Assembly: GCF_954871325.1 (NCBI RefSeq) | Contig: NC_088776.1 | Coordinates: forward strand, 52,780,569-52,844,568 | Reading direction: 5' to 3' | Source: Gordionus sp. m RMFG-2023 | Lineage: Eukaryota; Nematomorpha; Gordioida; Chordodea; Parachordodidae | DNA length: 64,000 nucleotides | Shown: in pieces, positions 12,501 through 22,250 of the stretch | How positions within the stretch are numbered: the stretch's first letter is position 1 | How the letters are laid out: every line of letters starts with the position of its first letter | Translations under genes and position numbers: made by a program | Notes under the pieces: generated by a model | The model's database searches: none | What the model was told of the DNA's origin: nothing | What the model saw: the letters and a program-made list of their open reading frames with translations, nothing else

Positions 12501-14216
12501 TTTAATTATTACTTAAACATTTTAATATATTGATATTAAAATAAACATATCTGGTAAGTTTTATTGATATACCGGAAATACATCGACAGTGAAAAAAATT
12601 TTTAAAATATTTCTCTATTTTCATAAAGATAATTTTATGGACATAAAATGATATAAATTTTATAGATTTAGGCGAAATATTTATCTAATAATATGAGATT
12701 ATATTGCATCCTTATTGGACTTTGAATGCCTATAACTCCGGATACATATGTATGCTAGAACTTTTAAATAAGCTGTCGTCTATATATGACCATCATAAGA
12801 AGCTTCACACGTTTTTAAGTAATTTTTCGTTTTTAGTCGATTTATCATAAAATGACCGCAAGAACATAATAAAATCGTTTTTTTAAAAATAATTCCTCTC
12901 CACTTTGCTTTCCCGTCATATTTAAGTATTCCACCACTGCCCGCCGGATCGACGACGTATTCCGCAGTACCGCTATCTGATCCATCCACGCAATTACCTA
13001 CTATCCCATTTAGCGGTACCCGCAATAACCTGGTTTTAGATGTGGCTAATGCCCCTTTTCAAAGGTAACCTTATTATTTATTAATGCCACCATATTTTAT
13101 GTAATAGTGTCGCTTGAGGATTAGTGTGTCTTATCTGACATTTTCTAAAATTTAGAGCTCACTGTTATAATTTAAAAAAAAATTGATTGCTATTTACTTT
13201 TACTCTTAACAATGTAAATAGATAGCCCTCAGAGCTCAAACATTAACCCATTAATGGTCAAGATTTTTCTAGTGGATAAAAAGGCTCAATTTTTTCAAAT
13301 TATATTTGATTAATGCTCAAATATGATATTCTAAAAAAAATCAGCCGAAAAAAATAATCCTAAATAGAAAATCTAGCCTGGTGCATATCTGCACCGATAA
13401 CCATTAAGAGGTTAACCGTGAATACCTATTTAAAAATTAATTGTTAGAAAGAGCACTCCAAAACTCAACCCATGATGTGTTTAAAAATAATACTAAAACT
13501 ATTTCATAATATTTTTTATTTATTTACATTTTTTTAGCCATTAATTAATCTCATAAATCTTCAGATACAGGTACTACATCTATCCCTCACAAACTTCCCA
13601 GACCATCCAAACCCGCCCAAATTCTAATTACCCCTATATCGTCAGTGGGAGGCCTCCACCGCTACCAATGCCACACACTCCAATTCCGCCATTGCCCAAC
13701 CGCTTGAACTCTGATAACCCTTATATCGTCAGTCAGAGGCCTCTAGGGCCATTACCGCCTGCAAGACCACCACCGCCTCCATTGCAAATCCCTTCTCCAA
13801 GAGCCCAGCAATACAGCATAAACGGTCACGATCCTGTTACAATTAATAATACTCAAGCGAATTTAGATAAGGATAGTGCCGAAAATGTTTTGAAGGGCAA
13901 ATTGGTCACCGGGCCACTCGAAGATGGCGCTGGTTTAAGTTCCGCTTCTGCTAATAATGCAACAACTAACCCTCCAAATATTCAGTCACCTGGGTCTAGT
14001 TATTCTATGCGCGATATCAACCACACGATATCGCCCGGGATTTCTCGCCCCTCGGTGTCCTCTAGAACTGGTTCTAATCATCATCGAAATCATCCAAGTA
14101 ATTCTGATAGAGATACAAATAAGGTTAATGTAGTCGGTGTCATTGGCGAAAAACCAGACAACGATGCCCAAAATAGGGAAAAGCGATCCAAATTAATGGA
14201 CATTGATTATGATTGA
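6531..14216 (+). CDS. RING-H2 E3 ubiquitin ligase, RNF115/RNF126-like (5' partial)
   Basis: Five exons join in phase: 6531-6748, 8912-9027, 9299-9480, 12927-13064, 13565-14216 (434 codons plus stop; the first base belongs to a split codon). Exon 1 has the block before the RING (DYAWGPGALENIMEQLFNQ, GIPPASKDIITNLP) known from RNF126/RNF115. Exons 2-3 hold a RING-H2 of form C-x2-C-x14-C-x-H-x2-H-x2-C-x10-C-x2-C (CSICMEYF, LPCEHYFHNDC, WLSLHGTCPICRKP), which would bind two zinc ions and recruit an E2 to ubiquitylate substrates. Exons 3-5 give a ~315-residue tail rich in Pro, Ser and Asn (RPPPPPLQIP), far longer than the ~40 residues after the RING in vertebrate RNF126. Junction phases are 1, 0, 2, 2, and exon 12927-13064 is 138 bp, so it can be skipped in frame. 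The N-terminal zinc ribbon usual in the family was not found and should lie upstream. The tail splicing is inferred from splice sites and phase. Confidence 0.88.
6989..7876. mobile_element. 888-bp foldback element in a RING-gene intron
   Basis: Bases 6,989-7,375 and the reverse complement of 7,490-7,876 are homologous over their full length. Matching blocks include AAATGCTA(T/C)TTCCTAACTC, GGAACCATCCTCCA, GTCGCCAACATC and TCTGACGGCCAACRATCGCT. The two arms of about 380 bp surround a spacer of roughly 110 bp, and the whole is clearly more GC-rich than the surrounding intron (6749-8911). The outer ends are GAGGTTATATAACG and, from the other side, GATGTTGTATAACA. No target duplication is evident. 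No protein family was recognised in either arm; the open frames at 7,007-7,291 and 7,457-7,711 are the two arms read through. Confidence 0.75.
7877..8911 (+). other. Remainder of RING-gene intron 1
   Basis: AT-rich intronic sequence with long A and T runs, ending in the acceptor AAAAAATTCAG just before 8,912. Nothing else was recognised. Confidence 0.6.
9481..12926 (+). other. Long intron of the RING gene
   Basis: The donor is GTATCC at 9,481 and the proposed acceptor is CATATTTAAG at 12,917-12,926, preceded by the pyrimidine-rich CTCTCCACTTTGCTTTCCCG. It is AT-rich throughout and contains the inverted repeat at about 10,340-10,835. Skipping the next exon would extend this intron to 13,564 with the phase still matching. 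Confidence 0.6.
10340..10835. repeat. Imperfect inverted repeat (foldback), ~500 bp
   Basis: The segment at 10,388-10,440 (CGAATGAAAATTTGCATGAT, then TTATATATTATTGTGAGGAC, then ATGCAAT) matches the reverse complement of 10,725-10,775 (CGAATGAAACTTTTCATGAC, GATATTATATGTTGTGAGGA, CATGCAAT). Weaker matching extends outward on both sides. This is the form expected of an old MITE. Exact ends and target duplication are unclear. Confidence 0.55.
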
Positions 14217-14956
14217 TTTTCGTTTTTTGATATAAAAGAGAAAAATTTTGAATTTTTTTAAATCCCGATTTTATTATTATTTTTTAAAATTATTCTTATT
14301 TAACCGTTCTAGACAACTCAATATATTTTGAAAAATATTGGAAAGAAGAATTTTTTTTATATTTATCTTTAAAATATTTGTGAGAATTGATTCAAAGAAG
14401 TCTGAAAAGCTTTGAATTAATTTACTTTATACGCAGTTTTTCTTCCTCAAATACAATATCTTAATTCTTTCTCCTCATTTATTTTATAAGTTATTTTTAA
14501 TTTTTATATAGTGATATGTATCATTTGCTAATTTTAAACAATTTTTTTTTATTCTATAAAATTGCCCTTTTAAAATTTATTTTTTATTTAAAAAAATTTT
14601 TAAATATAATTTATTATTTTTTTTTAAAAAAAAAACATAAATTATTATAGACTGGTTTTCGTCGCATTGGCCATTTGGTTAAAATATCTTAAATATATCA
14701 AAACACGAAAAAAAACGCGAAATTAAATCTCTTATAATAACCTGAATCGCTTCCTTTACTTGATTATTACATATTTTTCTCTAATTTGAAATTTTTACTT
14801 TTGCCTTATTACAGATTTTGTACCTAAATCACATTGCACACTGTTCAGTGATTCCTTGCAATATAACATAATATGTAAATTATATATATTTCATGTATGA
14901 AAATGCAATTATGGTAACTTATTTTACTCCAAACCTTTAAAAAAAAGATACTAATA
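14217..14956. other. 3' flank of RING gene, AT-rich
   Basis: Sequence after the RING-gene stop codon. It probably holds the 3' UTR but shows no clean AATAAA close to the stop. Otherwise it is AT-rich with long T and A runs. Confidence 0.5.
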
Positions 14957-14964
14957 CTAATAAC
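14957..14964. repeat. 8-bp target-site duplication, left copy
   Basis: CTAATAAC directly before TAGTGTTGTT; an identical copy lies at 20,025-20,032. Confidence 0.92.
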
Positions 14965-14974
14965 TAGTGTTGTT

Positions 14975-15960
14975 AAAAAGTCGAGTTCACCAGACTCCGA
15001 CTCAGAGTCTCGAGTCGTTAGTCGAATATGTCGACTAACTCAAACTCAAGTCGTGAACTCGAGTCGTGAACTCAAGTCGACTCGAGTCGTGAACTCAAGT
15101 TCTGACCCAGTCGACTAGTCGAATAATGAACTTGAATGTCTGTGAACTCAAGTCGACTCAAGTTGTGAACTCAAGTCGACTCAAGTTGTGAACTCAAGTC
15201 GACTCAAGTCGTAAACTTAAGTTCTTAAAATATTCATCCTCTAGTCGACTAGAGTCGACTAGAGGACGAATATTTTATGAACTTGAGTTGACTAGAGGAC
15301 GAATATTTCAGATATATTATTATTGATATTTGTTGTTATTTACTTTTTACTTTAGATCCAACTTGAGTTGTGAATACAAAATATATAGTTATCGACTAGA
15401 GGACGAATAGTTCTCTGAACTTGAGTCGTCAATTTAAGTCGATTAGAGGACGAATATTTCAAATTAATAATATTTATTAAATATTTTTTCTGCTTTTTAC
15501 ATTTTTTACATGACACTTCTAATTTGAATTGTGAAAACTGAAAAGAATTATATAAATGAGTCGACTATATGATGAATATTCCAAATTAGTTATTATGAAA
15601 ATATTTTTTGTTTTTTATATTTTTTTACTTTAGACTTCCAACTTGAGTCTTGACGTGAATAAGAAGTATATATTTGAAGTTGAGTCGACTAGAGGAAGAA
15701 AAGTTCTATGAACATGAGTCGACTAGAGGACGAATATTTTTAATATTATTAATTAAGATATTTTTTGTTTTTACATTTTTTACTTTAGACTTCCAGTTGA
15801 GTCGTGAATACATATATAGTTGAGTAGATTAGAGGACGAATAGTTCAAATTAATTGTTATTATTTAAGATTCTATTATTTACATTTTTGTACTTAAAAAT
15901 TTCAACTTGAGTCGTCAATTTGTGTCGACTAGAGGACGAATATTTTAAATTAATTATTAA
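14975..15960. repeat. Left satellite-like arm of the giant hAT
   Basis: The first ~270 bases are dense runs of GTCGACTCGAG / GTCGACTCAAGT with GTGAACTCAAGT. After that the motif GTCGACTAGAGGACGAATAT recurs roughly every 80-150 bases. The spacers contain TTAGATATTTTTTGTTATTTACATTTTTTACTT-like sequence and end in a variant of AGACTTCCAACTTGAGTCGTGAAT. The whole is the inverted counterpart of 18,300-19,980. Confidence 0.85.
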
Positions 15961-16161
15961 GATATTTGATCTGTTATTTACATTTTATTACTTAAGACTT
16001 CCAACTTGAATTATGAATACCAATTATTTACTTCATTAACTTATTCCTCATTTTACTTGATCAAATAAATTCATTAACATTTTTTGATTGAATACTCAAA
16101 AAAATTCTTATTTACATTTATTTGATTGAATAATATTCTCAAATAATAAAATATTTTGCAG

Positions 16162-16324
16162 GTATCTGAATATTTTGAAATTATATCTCAACCATATTTT
16201 GAATTTTATATAAGACAGACATGTGATAATAATCAAAACTATGAGATGACGGGTGAATCTTCTTTAGCATTCCTCCTCATCTGTATTTACTATATATTAA
16301 GTATATTTATAGTCCCTCTTTTAG
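16162..16324 (+). other. Exon-like module, copy 1
   Basis: A 163-base stretch sits between an acceptor-like ATTTTGCAG and a donor-like CTTTTAG|GTAATT, and is open in one frame (VSEYFEIISQPYFEFYIRQT, then DNNQNYEMTGESS, then a hydrophobic run). It matches no family I know. Near-identical inverted copies lie at 18,054-18,213 and, more diverged, at 17,740-17,912, all inside the giant hAT element. It may be an exon of the element's own gene or a captured host exon. Confidence 0.5.
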
Positions 16325-16939
16325 GTAATTATTTTATTTAGTCATTAATGGTTAATAACTATTAAAATATTTTAATAATATCAAATGTACTTGTCCAAGA
16401 TACATATATAAAATTAGAAGAAAAAAATAAATATACGTGTTTAAAAAATAGCGATAAAATTAAACAAATCTGGCCAGAAAGTTCGTACTTAATTCTGAAC
16501 TATGATAGGACATAGCGATACTATGAAATCTAGACATACTGACACATTTAATGAAGGTGTCATGACCGGTCTGTTGTTTTGAATCCTCTTTTTCTAATAC
16601 CGGAAATTATTTTAAAACTCAAAAAATAGAAGATTTATTATATTTAAATTTATAAATATAAAAAATAAGAAAAAAAATTCTATTATGATTATTTACTAGA
16701 TTAGATTGAAAATATATTTTATTTTTAAACAAAATATTTTTATCTGGGATGGCATTGTGTGTTTTTATTGATTCAATCGATCCTCATGTGTTGAAGTTGA
16801 GTCAATTTTATGACATTTTTTTAAAAAAATTTTAAATATAAAAAAAACAAAAAATGCATGTGTTGTATATATTTTATACAATACCATACATGGTATTGAA
16901 TCTTTTTAATTAAATATATTTAATCTAATAATTAATTTA

Positions 16940-17235
16940 ATAAAATTCTAAGATATAAAATAAAATTAAAAGTATTTTAAAATACCATATTTTGTATTAA
17001 TATTTTGTTTTAGATTTATTATTTATATGACTGCAGCATATATTAATTTTAATCTTATTCGAATAAATACTGATATAAAAAAAATAAACAATAATAATTA
17101 AATTTTAAATATTTATTTTATTAAAATTCTAACTTAAAAATAAAATTAAAAGTATTTTAAAATTCCATATTTTGTATTGATAGCTTGAAGATTTATTTTT
17201 TATATGACTGCGGCGTATATTAATTTCTTATTCGA
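16940..17235. repeat. Internal tandem duplication in the giant hAT core
   Basis: The block AAAATTCTAA..ATAAAATTAAAAGTATTTTA, followed by CCATATTTTGTATT, TATATGACTGC and GTATATTAATTT, occurs at about 16,940-17,075 and again at about 17,120-17,235. The second copy runs straight into the transposase-like reading frame. Confidence 0.7.
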
Positions 17236-17530
17236 CTCTGTGAATGACTCAGAAAATGTTAGTAACTTTGACAAAAATGAGGACGTGAACGACATTAACC
17301 TAATGCCTGATGATATAGACCCTTATTCGGAAGTAAAATTATAAGTTTCACGTCAATCGGCGGAAGATTGCAAAAGATTTTCTTGCCCAGCAATCATCAA
17401 GTGTGCCGAGTGAGAGAGCCTTTAGCAAGACAGTGGATTTCTTGACGAAAAAAAGAAATAGGATGTCACCATCCACCTTAAAGCATTGTTTATCCTTGAA
17501 TAACTGGGATATCGATATATGGCAATAATA
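17236..17530 (+). pseudogene. hAT transposase C-terminal dimerisation remnant
   Basis: One frame reads DSVNDSENVSNFDKNEDV and on to PYSEVKL and a stop. The next frame, from about 17,345, gives AKDFLAQQSSSVPSERAFSK, then TKKRNRMSPSTLKHCLSLNN and WDIDIWQ followed by a stop. The SSSVPSERAFS..TKKRNRLSP pattern is the signature of the hAT C-terminal dimerisation region (ZBED/hobo/Ac type). Only this end is present; the catalytic core and BED zinc finger were not found in the element. A frameshift lies near 17,342. The flanking sequence is the tandem duplication and the exon-like modules, so this is a leftover rather than a working gene. Confidence 0.8.
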
Positions 17531-17739
17531 TTTATATTTTTTTCTTATGTTATACCATATAATATTTTTTTCTTATGTTATATTTATATTATTATATCTT
17601 ATTTAGAAACAGAAAAATAAAGTAAATTATGTAATTGTTGTTTGATTAGATTAAGATAAGATAATTCTTTACTAAAGAGGTGATTTTTTAAATATTTTAA
17701 AAGCTATTAACCATTAATTATAAAATAAAATAATTATCT

Positions 17740-17912
17740 AAAAGAATGACTAAAGAGGGACTATAAAAATACTAAATATATATTAAATACAGCTAAGGAA
17801 GAGTTTTAAAGAAAATTCACCCGTCATCTCGTAATTTTGATTATTATCACACGTATGGTTTTCTTATATAAAATTTAAATAATGGTGAGATATAATCAAA
17901 ATATTCAGATAC
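17740..17912 (-). other. Exon-like module, copy 2 (diverged, inverted)
   Basis: Reverse complement of a sequence related to 16,162-16,324. It begins after GCAG with GTATCTGAATATTTTGATTA and ends near CCCTCTTTAG. It is more diverged than copy 3 and its frame is not open throughout. Confidence 0.5.
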
Positions 17913-18053
17913 CTGCGAAATATTTTTTGAGAATATAGTATTCATTTAAAAAATGTTTATAAGAATTTATTTGATCAAATAAATAGAGGAATAAGATAAT
18001 GAAGTATATGAATCTTAAATAATAATTAATTTGAAATAAAAAAAAATAATTAC

Positions 18054-18213
18054 CTAAAAGAAGGACTAGAAATACTAAAAATAAATTAAATACAGATGAG
18101 GAGGAGTGATAAAGAAGATTCACCCGTCATCTCATAGTTTGATTATTATCACACGTCTGTCTTATATAAAATTCAAAATACGGTTGAGATATAATTTCAA
18201 AATATTCAGATAC
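18054..18213 (-). other. Exon-like module, copy 3 (inverted)
   Basis: Inverted copy of 16,162-16,324, very close in sequence (GTATCTGAATATTTTGAAAT, then GATGACGGGTGAATCTTC). Both the acceptor-like TTTTGCAG and the donor-like CTTTTAG|GTAATT are kept on the minus strand. Confidence 0.5.
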
Positions 18214-18299
18214 CTGCAAAATATTTTATTATTTCAGATTATTATTCAATCAAAAAATGTTAATAAGAATTTATTTGATAAAATAAAATGAGGAATAAG

Positions 18300-19660
18300 A
18301 TAATTATGTAAATAATTGGTATTCACGATTCAAGTTGGAAGTCTTAAGTAATAAAATATAAATAACAGAACAAATATCTTAAATAATAATAATTAATTTG
18401 AAATATTCGTCCTCTAGTCAAATTAAATTGACGATTTTAGTTTATTGAAAAATTCGTCCTCTAGTCGACTCAACTATATAATTTGTATTCCTAAATCAAG
18501 TTGGATGTCTAAAGTAAAAAAATGTAAATAACAGAACAAATATCTTAAATAATAATTAATTAGAAGTTCATCCTCTAGTCGACTTAAATTGACGACTCAA
18601 AAGTTCAAAGAACTATTCGTCCTCTAGTCGACAACTATATATTTTGTATTCACGACACAGGTTGGAAGTCTTAAAATGTAAATAACAGAACAAATAGCTT
18701 AAATAATAATATCTATTTTGAAATATTCGTCCTCTAGTCGATCAAGTTCATAGAACTATTGATTAGTCGACACAACTAAATAATTTATATTAACGACTCA
18801 TGAAAGTCTAAAGTAAAAAATGTAAAAAACAAAAAATATCTTAAATAATAACTAATTTGAAATATTCGTCCTCTAGTCGACTCAAGTTCATAGAACTATT
18901 GGTCCTCTAGTCGACACAACTATAAAATTTATAATAACTTAACGAGTCATGAAGGTCTAAAGTAGGAAATGTAAAATACAAAAAATATCTTAATTAATAA
19001 TACCAAATTTCAAATATTCGTCCTCTAGTCGACTCAAGTAGACGGCTTAAGTTAATAGAAATATTCATCCTCTAGTCGACTCATTTATATAATTCTTTTC
19101 AGTTTTCACAATTCAAATCAGAAGTCTAAAGTAAAAAAATGTAAAAAACAGAACAAATATTTTAAATAAATAATGATTAATTTGAAATATTCGTCCTCTA
19201 GTAGACTTAAATTGACAACTCAAGTTCAGAGAACTATTCGTCCTCTAGTCGACAACTATATATTTTGTATTCACAACTCAAGTTGGAGGTCTATAAAGTA
19301 AAAAGTAAATAAGAACAAATATCTTAAATAATAATAACTAATTTCAAATATTCGTCCTCTAGTCGACTCAAGTTCATAGAACTATTGGTCCTCTAGCCGA
19401 CACAACTATATAATTTATAATAACTTAACGATAAAGGTCTAAAGTAGGAAATGTAAAATACAAAAAATATCTTAATTAATAATACCAAATTTGAAATATT
19501 CGTCCTCTAGTCGATGACTTAAGTTCATAGAAATATTCGTCCTCTAGTCGACTCAACTATATAATTATATTCACGAGTCACGACTCAAGTTGGAAGTCGA
19601 AAATAGTAAAATATAAAAACTATTTTAATTAATAATAAATAATAATAGATCTGAAATATT
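18300..19660. repeat. Right satellite-like arm: higher-order repeat
   Basis: Roughly nine higher-order units of about 150 bases follow one another. Each holds a CGTCCTCTAGTCGAC box (often two), then ACTCAAGTTGGAAGTCTAAA, then AATGTAAATAACAGAACAAA and TATCTTAAATAATAATTAAT. The order is the inverse of the left arm. Units differ by point changes and small gaps, so the array is not freshly amplified. Confidence 0.8.
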
Positions 19661-19661
19661 C

Positions 19662-19860
19662 GTCCTCTAGTCGACGACTTAAGTTCATAAAATATTCGTT
19701 CTCTAGTCGACGACTCAAGTTCATAAAATATTCGTCCTCTAGTCGACGACTCAAGTTCATAAAATATTCGTCCTCTAGTCGACGACTCAAGTTCATAAAA
19801 TATTCGTCCTCTAGTCGACGACTCAAGTTCATAAAATATTCGTCCTCTAGTCGACTTGAG
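19662..19860. repeat. 36-bp minisatellite in the hAT right arm
   Basis: About five to six nearly identical copies of a 36-bp unit, ATTCGTCCTCTAGTCGACGA followed by CTCAAGTTCATAAAAT. Because 36 is a multiple of three, the minus strand stays open and reads as a 12-residue repeat (STRGRIFYELES). I treat that as an artefact. The high identity suggests a more recent expansion than the rest of the arm. Confidence 0.85.
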
Positions 19861-20024
19861 TCGACTTGAGTTCATGACTTGAGTCGACTTGAGTTCATGA
19901 CTTGAGTCGACTTGAGTTCATGACCTGAGTTTATAACTCAAGTCAGTTTGGGTCGATTTTTTTGACCCAAAACTTGACTCAGTTTTCGACTCAGTCGACT
20001 CGACTCAGTCGATTAACAACACTA

Positions 20025-20032
20025 CTAATAAC
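20025..20032. repeat. 8-bp target-site duplication, right copy
   Basis: CTAATAAC directly after AACAACACTA; it matches 14,957-14,964 exactly and fixes the right end of the giant hAT element. Confidence 0.92.
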
Positions 20033-21899
20033 CATACCATGTCTTAAAAAAGAATAATGATGATTAACCATGACAAACTAAATGTGTATACTAAGATTTT
20101 TATCCCTCATTTTATTTATTGATAATTTGTATTTTTGTAAAAAAATATCATGCGACTTTTTAATCTCATTTTTATAATAATTCCTAAACAATTTTTGCAA
20201 AATGACTTAGCTCTTCCATCATATATTCCTTCTTAGAAACCTTGTTTTATTCTCATCTTAATTCGATTGCATCGTCCTTTTAATTAGCACAAATATATAC
20301 TAAAAGGCCCGTGTATGATATTAACTTTTTTTAAAATTCATAATTATTATCTTTAAAGGTTAAATTAACTGAGTTCTAATGTCGCCTGTTTTTTTAGTTT
20401 AGCCGGATCCAAGTATAATCTATGATGATTTATGTTTAAATAATATTCTTTAAAACTGGTTGGATTTGCTTTTAAATCTTCAAATTTTTCGCTTAATTTA
20501 ATATAATAATAAGAGCACATGACTTGGGCATCACATGTAAGGTGAAGCTTATCAATTATAATTTATTAAGCCCTTATTGCTTGCATCTTACCTACTTGAA
20601 TAAATTTATTATGTACTTTCTTTCAATTGTCAGGTCGCCAAAATAGAGAGATATAACGATAATTGCTGTCATTTTTGTAAACTGCTTATGATGAGGCTTA
20701 GTAATATTTAAAATATAATAATAATGATTGATCAGCTTTATCAACCAAAAATATTTTCCTTAATAAGCGGATGAAAATTTTCCTCATCTTCGCAAAATAT
20801 ACGTGAAATTGTCAAAATGACTTGGGGAACAAATTTCTAAAACTTATGCCGTTATTTAATGCTTAATTTGTGCCTAATTGATTCTCAACTCGGATACTGG
20901 TAAAATCTATAGCGAGTAGGCAAAATAAAAAATATATAACAATCAATATTTTTTCAAAATACTAATAGTACACTTTCAGAATAAAATGTAACCTGATCAA
21001 AAGCATGCAATAGATAATGAATGGCTTAAAGCTCTTCCGGTAAAATTTATGGTGAAAAAACTTCTGTTATTAAAGGGCTCGAATATACATAACAAATTTA
21101 TGCTTGCCTGGAGGTTTTTCTCGTAAGATTTGAACATAATTAACGAAGTCTAGGAAAAAAACTCCCAATGCTGCTTTTCAGCAAAATCCTGACTACGACT
21201 ATGCATACCCTATTTAGTTGAATAATAAAAACATGGTGAGACTATTTATTCACGAATTGGCAATTCTTGTAAACATCAAACTTCTGCTGGGCACCAACAG
21301 AACATCAGTTGAGATGATTAGTCATGATTAACTTCGTTTAAAATTATAATATAGATATACCTGAACATTCGAACAACCCATTTCTTTAGTAATTATAGTT
21401 GTCCGAAATTATTAAACCAACAATTTATTAAATATGTTAATGAAACCTGCTAAATTTACTAGTAATTTATTACAATTTTTAGGCCCGACCCGGATTTTTA
21501 AAACCTAATCAACCGAGTCGGATTACAAACAAGTACTAGAAACTGGCTCAGTCGAACTCGAATAGACAATTTCTCGATTTTTATTTTAAAATTTATTTGT
21601 GGCTAGCCATTTTCTTACAACCCAGTCCAGGTCTTATATTCTCCGTGTTTTTTTTTAAAATTTGATTGGTCCTTCAAAATAATGTTGATTTAAATTAAAT
21701 TTAATTTTTTTAAAATTATATTGTGTAGTGTTTGGTTTTTTTTTCAATTCTGTTTTTATTTTAATGCTATGTCTTGATTTTTATTGCTATTACTCTCCAG
21801 TCTTAAATGAAGGAAGAAAGAAAAAAAACTGTTGAAATAAAATACAAATCCTTCTCTTAATCTTAAACTAATCAGCTGAGGTTAATTGTGCTTGGCAAT
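20033..21899. other. Intergenic AT-rich stretch, no gene seen
   Basis: No exon, RNA gene or clear element was recognised. At 21,480-21,560 the words GGCCCGACCCGGATTTTTAA and GAGTCGGATTACAA mark a decayed copy of the CCCGG-rich repeat family also seen near 27.0, 33.8 and 45.3 kb. Confidence 0.5.
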
Positions 21900-22250
21900 G
21901 AGTGTTATACAATGACATATAATAATACCTAGACTGTCATTCATTAAAAGTGTACATCAATACAAATCAGCTAGAGACGCCATCTTGGTTACTGTAATAA
22001 ATATTAAAATTTTAAACGAGAGCCTAATTTTATATTATATCTGATGCAAACTTTATTAAAGAATTGCCTGATCATCGAGATAATAAGAAAGTAAGTTATC
22101 AATTTAATATTAGTTTTTAACATGAAAATAATTATTATAAAGGTTACCAAAATGGCGGGTCCAGCTGATTTGCTTTTAACGACGCTTAAAAATGCATTTT
22201 AATGAATGAATCGTCAGTCTAGGTATTATTATATGTCATTGGTGTTATAT
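21900..22250. mobile_element. Foldback MITE, ~350 bp
   Basis: The left arm (21,902-22,030) and right arm (22,130-22,250) are inverted copies. GACATATAATAATACCTAGA continuing with CTG is identical over 23 bases on both sides (21,914 and, inverted, up to 22,237). TTCATTAAAA, AAATCAGCT and GCCATYTTGGTWAC follow inward in both. The element is non-coding. A related arm lies near 575-665. No target duplication could be fixed. Confidence 0.7.

Larger units (their letters stand above)
14965..20024. mobile_element. Giant hAT-type foldback transposon (5,060 bp)
   Basis: The ends are perfect 12-bp terminal inverted repeats, TAGTGTTGTTAA, at 14,965 and (inverted) at 20,024. They are flanked by an identical 8-bp duplication, CTAATAAC, at 14,957-14,964 and 20,025-20,032, the size used by hAT transposases. 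Inside, the left arm (to about 16,340) and right arm (from about 17,700) are long inverted arrays built from GTCGACTAGAGGACGAATAT and its complement, spaced by AT-rich units. The centre holds the C-terminal end of a hAT transposase (17,340-17,530) and a ~190-bp internal duplication. An exon-like module occurs three times. No complete transposase is visible, so it was probably moved in trans. The inverted arms should let a single strand fold into a giant hairpin. Confidence 0.93.

Noticed and set aside
13986-14171. Minus-strand frame over the last RING-gene exon
   Set aside because: Shadow of the plus-strand coding exon, which has matching splice phase and sensible composition.
19662-19860. 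CRISPR-like regular repeats
   Set aside because: Units are directly tandem with no unique spacers, in a eukaryotic hAT element.
19585-19875. Open frame with repeated STRGRIFYELES units
   Set aside because: Produced by a 36-bp minisatellite whose unit is a multiple of three. It lies in a transposon arm, with no start context or homology.
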